Of a DNA stretch of 60,000 nt, positions 47,233 to 57,909 are shown piece after piece. The stretch comes from Takakia lepidozioides (Eukaryota; Streptophyta; Takakiopsida; Takakiales; Takakiaceae): assembly GCA_030704615.1 (NCBI GenBank), contig CM060733.1, positions 35,218,001-35,278,000 on the forward strand, in the 5' to 3' direction. The position numbers and the translations under genes are program-made. The notes under the pieces were generated by a model. The model had not been told where the DNA came from. It did no database searches and saw only the letters and a program-made list of their open reading frames with translations. Position 1 is the first letter of the stretch. Each line of letters opens with the position of its first letter.

Positions 47233-47410
47233 ATTGGCCTGAAAGCTTTGCAGAGCCATGGTAGGTAAGGCTTCTAAAAGGCTTCTGAATACTGATTGGC
47301 CTGAAAGCTTTGCAGAGCCCTGGTAGGTAAGGCTTCTAAAAGGCTTCTGAATACTGATTGGCCTGAAAGCTTTGCCGAGCCTTGGTAGTCAAGGCTTCTA
47401 AAAGGCATTG
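47233..47410 (+). repeat. Tandem array of three 62-bp units
   Basis: ATTGGCCTGAAAGCTTTGC starts at 47233, 47295 and 47357, each followed by AAGGCTTCTAAAAGGC. The third unit is cut short. Confidence 0.88.
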
Positions 47411-48191
47411 GCCTCTTTGCAACAAGATCAGGCTGGCCCACCACCTCCACCTCATTAGCATAGGACTTCAAATATTTTTGGAATCCCCATGGAGATAGTC
47501 CCAATCATCACCAACCACCAACCTACGAGAAGTGGAACCCATAAACTCCAAGCAAATGCCACAATCCTCTTACTACCAGACTACATCTCAATCTTGCCAC
47601 AATTGAACCGTTTATTGGATATATACCAAAAACAAGGTAACACGGAGGGGTTGGATGTGTTGGGGCCTGCTGTCAGGTACTGCTCAGCTCCATGGGGCGG
47701 CGGGCCTCATTACCAAAGGCCACACAAAATTCAGACCTTATTAGGTGCAGCCAATACTATGTACAGATTTTGTTTTTAGGGAGTTATTCCAAGGGTCACT
47801 ATTTCAAAGAGGAAATTGAAGTCAAACATACCCACGAGGCGCATAGGCTTAAATTTTAATATCTCTGTGGGGTGCTCACCTTTTTGCCATGTGCGTGCTG
47901 TGTATTTGACACAAGCCAAACAAAGTCAATTTAGGGTTTGCATAAACAGAGCGCAGGGAACGTCAGAGGGACAATCCGCAGTCGAACACGATCTTTGTCA
48001 ACCCACCTCGGATTTCTGATACGAAACTGATAAGTACTAAGTAGGTGATTGCCTGACTTTTCAGCTTCTTCGTGGGTGCTGATCGCCATACCCATTGTGG
48101 GCATTGAGAACCATTTCAGTACCGTGGTGGTGGCTGAGAGATGCATTTGCCACGTGGGTATAGGATCTTGGGGAGGAGCTAAAGGGAAAGA
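47411..48191. other. Upstream region of the SKP1-like gene
   Basis: No gene recognised. Probably holds the promoter and leader of the next gene; no convincing TATA box was picked out. Confidence 0.35.
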
Positions 48192-49774
48192 ATGATTGGG
48201 GGAAACCAGGACCGTGCGGTTGTTTCAGTGCCCGTCGGCAAGTCTGGAAACTATGAGCAAGCAGTTATGATTCCAGAAGAGAATCTCCAAGAAGTAATTC
48301 CCGTACGCACCGTTGATAATGGCGTGATGGTGTCTTCTAAAGAGATTTTGCGGACACTGCAAAGAGGGCAGTCCTTGCAAGCGTTTATATATCTAGAAAC
48401 CAGCGATGGAGAGATTGAGGAGGTGGAACGAGAGGTGGCGCTACTCTCTCCCCTTGTACAGCGTGATGTTTTCCGACATTCCCGCGGGATGACACGCAAC
48501 AGGCCGGTGGTGCTTCCAAAACAGGTGCGGCAGTCTCTCTCTCTCGTTTATGTGGTTGGTTTTCTGTGGTTCTGTCTTGTCCTCACTTGGGCTATCAGTT
48601 GACGTTATAAAGTTTATTTGTTTTTCTCCTTCCTTCTCTGCATCCTTCTAAAGTAAAATTAGCGCCTCATTGCACCTAGTGGGCGAGACTATAGCGAAAC
48701 ATTGCAAGACGGGGAAAAATGAAAATTTAAGGGGCGCATGTACTTTTGCGGCTCAGTAAGTACTCCTACTTGGCCTTTTTCATCAATCTTAATATTTCTT
48801 CCCTGTTTCTCAGGCGTAGTGGTGTTACATTTGTTTGAAATGTGCAATTGTTGCAGGTCAGTCCTTGTGCGTTAAAACAAATCCTGGACTATTGCCGGTT
48901 TCATCTAGTACTTGGCCGCTCAGATAAAGAGCGCAAGGTGTTTGATGAAAAATTTGTGCGACTGGACACGAGGAGGTTGTGTGAATTAGCTTCAGCTTCT
49001 AGTAGCCTGGACATGGAACCTTTGGGAGATTTGACTAGCCGTGCTCTCGCCAGAATGATAGAAGGAAAGACTCCAGAGCAGGTACGGGAAATTTTTCATT
49101 TACCTGACGATTTGACTGAAGAGGAAAAACTGGAGCCCTTCAATATCAGTACAGGAGACCCCCGCATTAAGTTATTAAATCGGTTGTATGCCAGAAAGAG
49201 AAAGGAGCTTCAGGAGAAGAAGCTGCTGAAGAGTGGCAAGATAGAACCCACAGAGAAGCAGATCAGTGATGAACGCTCTGTAGAAGATTTGGTTTCATTT
49301 ATTGATGGAGGCAATAAGGACAACAGAGTGGGCAAGGGTAGGAGGAGCAAAAATCGACGAAAGAAGGAGCAGTCTGGGTGCAGTACCAACTTTAGGCAGG
49401 ATTATCATAGTGGGGAAGCTGTAGAGACTAAAGAGGAGAGAGATATTCTCTCAGTGGCCCCAGCAAGGACAAGGGGAATGACCAGTAGCATCAACCGTTG
49501 TAGGCTTCTTCCAAGAGACCAGGATATATTGTTTGAGGAGGAGTACGAGAGTGACGGGTTTGACCCAGCACTGAAGGAGGTGATGGACAGGGAGGTTGAA
49601 GAGTTTGCTCGGCGCTTGAATTCAGTTTGGTCAGAACGGACGCAAGAGATTCTTACCCTAGCTTCTAAGGGTCAAAAGGCTAGAGATACAGCATCATTTT
49701 TGGACCCAAGGCTTGCACGGTCCAATGCTGGTGATAGAGGCAATGGTGAAAGCGCCCAGCATCATGTACAATAA
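48192..49774 (+). CDS. SKP1-like protein with long C-terminal extension (ASK20/21 type)
   Basis: SKP1 proteins link F-box proteins to cullin 1 in SCF ubiquitin ligases, in nucleus and cytosol. Two coding exons: 48192-48524 and 48857-49774 (GT-AG, phase 0), 416 residues. The BTB/POZ-like fold starts near residue 64 (FIYLETSDGEIEEVEREVAL), passes VVLPKQV and LDYCRFH, and ends with the F-box-binding helices DLTSRALARMIEGKTPEQVR and FHLPDDLTEEEKLEP (about 169-205). Then comes DPRIKLLNRLYARKRKEL, a charged linker and FDPALKEVMDREVEEFARRL near 350-370. The tail is characteristic of the plant ASK20/21 group, which departs from canonical SKP1 (about 160 residues). An extra 60-residue leader precedes the fold; a later start cannot be excluded, as the next Met is not well placed. 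Confidence 0.88.
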
Positions 49775-50227
49775 CGCCTGCCCAGAGACAAACTTGGTGG
49801 CATTGTGGCAGTAGGCTCTTGATGACATGGATAGGTGTTCCACCAACGTGCTGATCAGCCCAAGAACCCACAGCCAGCCGCTTGGTTTGGTGGGTGGACC
49901 ATTCCTTTTGTTCCTCATCCACATCATGTAATACAAAGCAAGTCTGACACACATACTCCTCCTTCATCTGGCCAGACATTCTCTTAAGTCCAGTTTAGTT
50001 TTCCTCCATATATCCTCTGCAACGAAATCCAGCTCCACCCTGGCTCCTTTCTGACACCTGTGTCCTGCATCATTTTCTCACCTTTGCTCTATCACCCCAG
50101 CATATTGACGGTCACCAGCATCCTGTAGATCCCACTCGAGAAGACATCCATATTACCTTCATTCCTGCAGCCACCAACCAATGTCACTCCAAGCTGAGAA
50201 GGGGCAGGGGCAGAGAGCTAGAGGATG
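49775..50227. other. Downstream of the SKP1-like gene
   Basis: Likely 3' untranslated region and spacer. No gene recognised. Confidence 0.4.
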
Positions 50228-50355
50228 TCCTTTGCCATAGCCTTGTGGCCATAGACCCCACGCCCAATTTTGGGCGGAACAAGAGGAACAGACACTACCT
50301 TTGTGAGGGGTGGTGGGACTTACCTTGGAGCAGAGGAGGAGGGAGAGAGAGAGAG
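50228..50355 (-). mobile_element. 5'-truncated LINE copy
   Basis: TAGCCTTGTGGCCATAGACC, GCCCAATTTTGGGCGGAAC and AGACACTACCTTTGTGAGGG match the 649-760 segment. Bordered by a GA microsatellite at 50341. Confidence 0.65.
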
Positions 50356-50834
50356 AGAAAGAAAAAAACTTAGAACATGCTAAAAGATCTTATGGGTAGA
50401 AAAACACATTAGAAAGAAATAAAGGCCTGGCAGAAGTCACTATTGCTGCTCAAAGATGGCATCTCTTGAAGGTAATTAGCTGTTTCTGAAATGGAGAAAG
50501 AGAGATTTGGAATGTTGTAGGATCAAGCACTAGGGCTCCTTAGGAAGAGACAGATGTAAGTTACTGTGATACTGGTGAAGGCTCTGATAGTCTTGTATTG
50601 CTTGCATACAGGTCAGCCAAGACAACTTTAGCAAAGGGAAAAGTTTGTCAAGGAGGGCTGGTGACTGAAGCTGGTGCGTGGGCTTCACAGCTTGGTTGAA
50701 CTAACTCTGGCTTTGGTTGGGATGAGAACAGCTGAAAGAGGTGTGGCACCTCAGGAACAAGCAAGATATTTTTGGACAGACTCAATACTTGTGTTTGTCT
50801 TGTGCCAGAGTGAATCGTAATAGAAAACCATGAC

Positions 50835-51345
50835 ACGCGAAAGGGTGCACACCCACCTTACGCAAAGTGGATTCAAGCCACATATTTTCCTGTTCAAAAA
50901 GTGGGCAAGTGCTTGCTGCGTGCCTGTTGTTCAACAGCAAGATGTGTTTACATGGACAAATGATTGCAGGGAAAACTTATGGCAGGATATGTGAAGCAGG
51001 AGTATAGTTGAGAGGCTGGTGAGATTTATGGACAAATGATTGCAGGATATGTGAGCATGAGTGTCGTCGAGAGGCTGTTATGATTTATGAGCAATTGAGA
51101 CCAGAAATGCCGATGCCCTGCAAGGTCATTTTCGTTTGGTTTCTCAATACATGTGCCATCTACAAGCCCTGGATGAGGGCAAAGAGGTCCATGCTGACAT
51201 GATGAATAACTGGGATTGTGAGAGAGATCATTTGGGAGATTGCAGTGATGTGGGAGCATAAGGGTAGCACACGGTGTTTGACGATATAGCTCAATGAGAA
51301 GTGGTCTCATGCCATGCAGTAACTGCAGCTCATGTCATCATGGGT
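50835..51345 (+). pseudogene. PPR fragment
   Basis: Plus-strand text encodes HTHLTQSGFKPHIFLF-like sequence, then LDEGKEVHADMM near 51175, and VFDDIAQ.EVVSCHAV near 51275-51320. Many stops, and a duplicated GGACAAATGATTGCAGG segment at 50955 and 51030. More diverged than the other PPR pieces. Confidence 0.6.
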
Positions 51346-52480
51346 GACATAAGGAGGCTGTGCATGTACCTTTATCATGAGAGAGACAGAGAAGACGCCG
51401 GCTCTGCTGGCGTAACTACGCCTTGCAGCTATTACCCAATTCGGGGGTGGGCCCTACGTGTGAGCAGCTATTATTTTGCAGGAAGTCTGTTTTGGAGTCT
51501 CCCTGTGGCTTCCACAATTTTCTTATATTTTATTTTGTGAACAAATGGATTGCCCTTCAAACAGCAGGTTGAACAAGGGAAAGTTTGTATTTGCCCCTCG
51601 GACCATCGAGTCCATCTCACCTTGTCTGACTCAACAGTTGTTGTGTCTGTCTGCATATGGAACACAGCTTGGGATTCCCAAGCTGCTACATGATGCCAAT
51701 ACCTTCACAGCATGGACAGCCTGCTTTCACAATCTGCCCAAGAGGCCTGTCCATCAGAGGGCCAGCCCGGGAGTTTACCAAATTACCAAGAGTTGTAGGT
51801 CGAAGGGAGGTGATGAGCAAAACACGGAAGGCATGCAAGAAAGACCCTGAGCAACGGAAGGTCTGGGGATTGTGGAAAGTGAAAAAGTGGACTCTACATA
51901 TTATGAATTGCATACACAATAGGCTGGTACACTCTACTGCATACCAGTCCACTGATGCCTGCTATTTTAGCAAGGTCTGTCTTACTTTCTAGCAGGAATT
52001 TTTCGAGCTGCAAATTTCTCCCTCTTTTCTGAATGGTATGAGTCTCTTATCTCTGGTTTGAAGATCCCAAGATGTCTAAGCCATAGAAGAAAGCGTTTGC
52101 AGTTTGCACATACCAGTTCCAGAAGCAATTTTCTGGAAAGTTATCACTCCCTCTCTTCTCACAAGAAGAACTACTTTTCTAAGAATTCCCACAAGGAAAA
52201 GACTTTAACTGAACACGTAAAGCCTTAAATGAGTTGCCCTAATTAGAGGGGACGAGCCAGCTGGCACCACGTTGTCCCGGCCAGGAATATGACCGTTAGG
52301 TGCTTGCCCGTTTGAAAACCCCCGCCCTTGTCCCTCTCTCTGTTTCTTCTTCTTTCTCCTCCGCTGTCTCTCGGCAATTGCTTCCAACACCAAGATCTGT
52401 TCTCTGGTTTCGTTATCCGCGGGCTTTGTTTCACGGGCAACAGGATTCAGGAGCGCCAACAAGAGGGATCGATCAAGGTC
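51346..52480. other. No gene recognised
   Basis: A 124-codon plus frame at 51476-51850 has no recognisable domain. The rest is short frames. Possibly the upstream region of the next gene. Confidence 0.4.
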
Positions 52481-52550
52481 GTTGCTGGTCTGTACTGTTG
52501 TTGTTAGATCGAAAGTAGGTGAAAGAGCAGAAGAAGCCGCATGCAAACAG

Positions 52551-55500
52551 ATGGGGATCACTGTCGCAGTCAAAGTGGAACATCTCCCGACCGCGAATGC
52601 TCCGGTCACTACTCCCGTATCTGATAGGTTTCGTACAGTGCTGGTGCCTAATCTGGATCACCATGGGACCGTCAAGGCCACCCTCAATACCTTCATTCGG
52701 GACCATCTCTTCATCCCGGAAACATTGCAGTTGCTTTCGGCGCCTCTGTTCACCAGATTAAGCGAGAAGGACAACGTGGAGGACATCTACAAGAGATATG
52801 CTTGCCAGGTACCTTGACAAACACTCACTGCAGGTGGCCATGTCTTTGTAGACGGGCGACTGTCTTAGGATAGTGCATCAGTAACGGGCTGGGCATTCGT
52901 GTGTTCGTATTAGGGGTTTGCAAGACTGCTCCTGAACTCTGGACGAGACAGAAAGTCTGGTGGTGAAAGAGGGAAATGAAGCTTGTACAGCAAGAGTAGT
53001 CCTGGCACCTCCGAGAGAATGGATTCATAAGATGTTGTTTGCCGTAGCCTTGTCGCCATTGACCCCCCGCCCAGTTTGATCGGAACACAAAGGGACACCG
53101 CGAGAGAGAGAGAGAATAAATGAATTGGCATAACGTCCGCCGAAAGCTCAAAGAGCTTATGGGACAAAAGGGAAAACAAGAAAGAAAAATGAGCTGGACA
53201 AAACACACAAAGAGAGAGCTAAAAGCAGCCCAAACGCAACTACTGTTCAAGAAATTGCCCAAGTGTCAAGGCCTCATGCAGATGAGCTGCCAAGCATTTC
53301 TTTTCCTCATGATGGAAGAATTCTGTGATAGATTGGGTTCCACTGAATAGACAATTGAATCTTCCAAGGATCTCATAGTAGAGAGGGAAATAAAAGTAGT
53401 GTTCTTAAGTTTTGCGCCCGGTGCATGTTGGGCATAGGCGGTCCTCCCATTGCAGGTTTTCCCATCTACCAGTCTCTATCCGTAGATTGTGGGAGCCCAC
53501 CCTGAACCGCCCCAATGCCCTCAGGAGGGAGGGAAAGGTGTCGAAAGGTAATTGGGCTGCAAGATTCTATCGTCACGGAGAAGCAAGAATGTCTCCCGAT
53601 CGAAATGGAGTTTTGTTGGGTGGGTTGGCTTCCATGTTCGCCTGACATGAAGTTCCAGAAGTTCTCTTTCGATGAGTCTGTTGCGTGTTCTGTTTGGATG
53701 TGATTTCCGCCCCTTCTGTATTTTGCGGCAGTAGGGAGCAACAGAGAGTCATGACGCTCAAAAGAACTGAAAAGGGAAGGGAATAAGAATAAATGCCCAC
53801 AACAGAAACTGCAAAGTATAGTTGATTGCACCTTGCTACTGCTGTGTGCTGGGTATGACAAACAAAAGTATGCTGGTACGGCAGGCAGACCTGGATGTCT
53901 CCGAGCTCCACCTGGACGAGGATACATTCACGATGTTTGGGCGCGAAGGTGGGCGATTTGTCGATCTTGTCGACGAGAAGCGGCTGGACGACTACCACAT
54001 TTTGGACAGAACAGCTCTACAGTTGAAGGTATGTTTCATGGCCTTCATGGGTTCGAGAGCAGAATAGTATGCAAAGAAAGACTCGCTGAATGAGTACAAG
54101 TTCCATGAAAAATGCCAAAGAAAGTTGACCTACAAATTAGTCATCAGAAGAGCTTGTAGAAAGAAGGAAAGCCCTAGACTGCTAGAAAGTAACAAATATC
54201 CCTGTCTGGAACGTGCTGCAGAGGCTTCCTCACCAACTTCCTGATATCGGGGGCCGCATTTTTGTGGAGACTAAGGATGGAATCTTGTCCTTGCTTGGAG
54301 TTACTCCTTCGACCCATGTAGCTGGCCTGAAGCACACTCTGGAAGAGTTGACTGGAATACCAGTGGCACAGCAGCTACTTTCGTCTGTAGGGCGTGTAAT
54401 GCATGATGAATTTATCATCAAGGATTTCAATGGGCTACACACTGTGTATGAAGATTCCTTACTTGATCTCTGCAAATCAGGTACATACTGGTGCCTTTTG
54501 AATGTATCTTGGTGACTGACTGCATAACCAGACATCAGATGCTTCACAGAATAGTGGCTTCTTATTGTGTCGTTTCCCGTGAAAACCCATTCATTTTTAC
54601 CATTACGTATCATATGGAAGTCTGATGATGGATTTTTGGATGCAGAGGATAGCAACAACGAGCAAGCTCACCGGCGCATGGTAGTGTTTGTGAATGTGAT
54701 GGGTGAAGAGGAATTTACACTTGTTGTGCAAGGCCGGGACTCGGTCTTGTCAATTCTCAAACTGGTCGAGTCTCGCACAGGCATAGCGCCATGGCAGCAG
54801 CGCATTACTTACTCAGGTGAGTTTTGTGTGTCATGTTGAGCTCCTGTTCAAGTGGCTTTTAGCTATCATGAGGCATGCATGATATGTGCTATTCTTCTGC
54901 TTCTGATATTGCTATTGCGTTGCTATTCTTCATATAGTTGATAATCGCTGCCAGAAGTTGCATGATGCACTCCTCATTGATAGGGGTCATCTGCATAGAT
55001 TGGGAAGAGTCTCCGTGGACTGCATATATGATCAAGATAGAAAAATGTAGATCAAATGATGCCACTTGTGATTCCTGTTTCTTACCAGATGACCCCCTAT
55101 CAGTGAGGGGTGCATCATGCAAGTGCTAGTAGTGATATTATCGACTACATGAAGAATAGCAATGCAGGTGGTCAATTGCAATTAATTATCTGCTTACACA
55201 TTCAAATTATACATTTAGAGTATCATGCAAACAGCAGTCAGATTGAAGTGCATATAGATTTCAACACCTACATGCCATGGCCCACTATTTGAGTATGTCA
55301 GAGCTCAGGAGGCATGCTGAGTATTTAACCAAATGGCTGGGGACACTTATTTGGGGGGTTAGGTAAGGTAATGCAGGAGAAAAAGACACTGGGGAGCTAC
55401 TTTGTGCAACCAGAGAGCACACTTCATATAACCATGTTCAAGAGCCCCAGCAAGCCTCCTCATTCCAAGAGCAGCTACATTTCTGAAGAGAAAGAAGGTA

Positions 55501-56916
55501 CTCTCAATGTTTGTCATTCTCATGTAAATATCATGGTGACAGACAATGCACCGTCGAATGCACTCTTTTTCCAAATGCTTTGACCAAAGTTTCTCTCCAA
55601 TCTACCGGCTGGCCTCATCAATTTCTCAAACCTGTCCTCTCTACAAATTGTGCAGAGCTACTGGAGGAGGCCCTGGGCAGGAAACCAGGTGCCAGAAAGC
55701 TGAAGTTGATGCGAAGCAGCAAGGGCCACCTGAAGGGAACACTCACCATTCCGGTTCTCACCACAGACACTGTCTCTGACCTGAAAAGAAAACTGCGACG
55801 AACTCTGCAACCCCTGGTTGAACGCAACTTCTCGCCGGCCAAAGACCAGACTCACATCGAGGTTACTCCCAAGACGCCTTCCATGAAAACCCCAGAAAGT
55901 GCTAAGAAGCAGGGTGAGCGTCGGACCCTCTCCTTCGAATCCAAGAATGTCGGCCGTTCCCTTTCGTTCTCCAAGCTTCTTACCAGAAGTCCCAACAAAC
56001 CCTCTGTTTCTCCTGCTCGCAATTTGCCCGCAGTCTCCTCCAGCCCCAGTCCTGCCTTTCCGGCTGCCTTGAAGTCGACCCTGTGTCCACTCCCTCTCTC
56101 CCCGGGAGCTTCCTTCTCGCCGCGTGGTTCAAAGAGTGGGCCACTGCTCCCTCGCAAAGCGTTGGACGAAATCTCTCCTGGTCAATCTCCACGACATTTG
56201 CCATCTGCCCCGTCTTCGGGGAAGCTCAGATTTGGGGAGCCCAAATTCCAGAGTTCGACTTCCCAGCGACAATTTGATCTGGTGAGCATTGTTATTCTCA
56301 TGGTTGCTGTTTGTGGAGCTCATTGTTTCGGAGCTCCCTAGCCAAAATTCAGTATTTGCTATGTGGGGTGAGTGGAGTGGAGCTTGATATCATTTGTTAG
56401 TTCCTGGACAGACAGGGAAGTTGAGAATGAGTTGTAGGTCCCTGGAATTGTATGCGCACCGCAGAGGATGTTTGTTCGGTCATCTGCCTGGTTTTTTCGA
56501 CTCGTCTAAAACCGAAGCTGTGGGTAACGGTTTGTAAAGAGCTTAGTCAGAAATTTGCAACGAGTTGTAACATTCTGTGTGTCTCTGGTCTCTTGAATTA
56601 TCAGCTGCAAGAAAGGTCTCGGGCAGATAATCAGAATGTGTTCAAAACGGGAGTCAATATCCTCACAGCAGTATGTGGTGATTTGCAGAGCCAATCGTCT
56701 TGTCGAGACCTGATGCCGGAGCTTCTGAGTCTGCCAGATCCTGACCCAAAGGAAAACCACATTCATTTACTAGTCCGAGAGAACACAGACTACGGAAACG
56801 AAAACAACTCGAAGGGAAGGTTTGGTGGTCTGGACAAGAAAAATATCAAGCAATGGTTTAGCACAGGAGTGGAGTCTCTGAAGGAGCATATTCGTGTGCT
56901 TGCTGTGGATGGATAG
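52551..56916 (+). CDS. Multi-ubiquitin-like-domain protein, unrecognised family (7 exons)
   Basis: Exons 52551-52808, 53885-54028, 54222-54480, 54646-54816, 55363-55497, 55656-56281 and 56605-56916 join in frame through GT-AG sites to about 634 residues. Residues about 146-220 (RIFVETKDGILSLLGVTPST to YEDSLLDLCKS) and 231-304 (MVVFVNVMGEEEFTLVV, RITYSG, GKVMQEKKTLGSYFVQPEST, LHITMF) have the strand-helix order of ubiquitin. The second shows the typical (L/I)x(F/Y)xGKxxxxxxTLxxYxxxxxSTLH pattern. Residues 1-134 may form another such fold. There is no terminal GlyGly for conjugation after these domains. About 365-530 is rich in Ser and Pro with basic patches. The last exon adds about 103 residues without known motif. 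The start is uncertain: an in-frame Met lies at 52482. A further exon after 56916 is possible. I cannot name the family. Confidence 0.75.
53028..53105 (-). mobile_element. 5'-truncated LINE copy in first intron
   Basis: AAGATGTTGTTTGCCGTAGC, GCCCAGTTTGATCGGAACAC match the end segment at 654-720. Bordered by a GA run at 53100-53115. Confidence 0.6.
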
Positions 56917-57290
56917 CGTGGTGAAGTGTCCGTTTGACCTAGTTTGATTTAACATGATTCCTTGTTATGTCTCGCTTTTCCAGGCTTGTGAATTTGCTAC
57001 ATCATTCAATTTGCGCAGAACAAGGTCTTCTTGTGATGCTGTGATAGAGTGCAGGATTTTAGTTAAGGGCAATTTGGCCAACTCTAGCACTGCTTGGGAT
57101 TTTTCCTCAGCCGCAGTGTCGGTTGATCGAGGGGCAATTTGAACTCAAATACGGTGTTCAAAACATGGTGTCCTCTCTTTGTAAAGAAATGCTCACGTGT
57201 ATTTTGACTCTCCGATGTATTCCTGTGATCTAAGGTAAGCTACAACAACAAGCTGTAAACCGCAGGAGGTCTGTCCATTGCAGCAAAAGA
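56917..57290. other. Spacer between host gene and Helitron
   Basis: Likely 3' untranslated region, possibly with an extra exon (ACEFATSFNLRRTRSS after an AG near 56983). Base composition becomes AT-rich at about 57300. Confidence 0.35.
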
Positions 57291-57299
57291 GAGGGGAGC

Positions 57300-57905
57300 T
57301 TAAATGAAAGGGGATGATATTTCTGTTGATACAAAAATAGGAATATTGTGTGGAAGTTTGTAAGCGATGTATATTGGTTTGTGATAGTCAGTCCAATATG
57401 CTTCTGTGGTACCGGATTTAGAGTCTTTCCCTAACACATTTGCCCATATGTGGTCTAATTGTGAGCCACTCTTTGTTGTGCTCATTTGAAATTGTGACTG
57501 AAGTTTATACGTATTCATAAAGTTGTGTAACTGTGAATTTTCAAAGTCATTGTCACTGATATGTAACAAATCAATATTGAAGTCCCCAATATTATTGTTT
57601 GGCACTGAGGAGGGGCCTTTAAAATGAAAGTTTCAAGATATTTTAAAAATAGTTTGGTGTTTGTAGAATGTGATCAATATATAGATATGACATATATTGC
57701 TTTACGTGTATTTATGTTGAAAGTGGCAGCTATGTACATGTTAATGTTTCTGAATAATTAAGCGTCATGTTTTTGTGTATAATATAAGAGCGCCATGACC
57801 ATCATAAGCTCCTGTATAATTAAATTTTTGTGGTATCTATGTATTGTTGTAACTCAGATGTTGAGTGATGAACTCTTGTTTCAGTAAGGCAAAAGATGTT
57901 AGATG
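57300..57905 (-). pseudogene. Helentron endonuclease domain, broken
   Basis: Starts NIFCLTETRVHHSTSELQQY, shifts frame to GAYDGHGALILY, is lost in AT-rich sequence, and resumes at NIGDFNIDLLHISDNDFENS, ending SGSQLDHIWANV. The GDFNIDLL and LDHIW blocks are those of exonuclease-endonuclease-phosphatase domains of LINE origin carried by Helentrons. Confidence 0.72.
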
Positions 57906-57909
57906 ATTG

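Noticed and set aside
51476-51850. 124-codon plus frame
   Set aside because: No domain, overlapping frames on both strands equally open, no clear splice partners.
52825-53262. Minus-strand frame of 145 codons
   Set aside because: Lies in an intron of the ubiquitin-like gene, partly over a LINE end and GA microsatellite; no motif.
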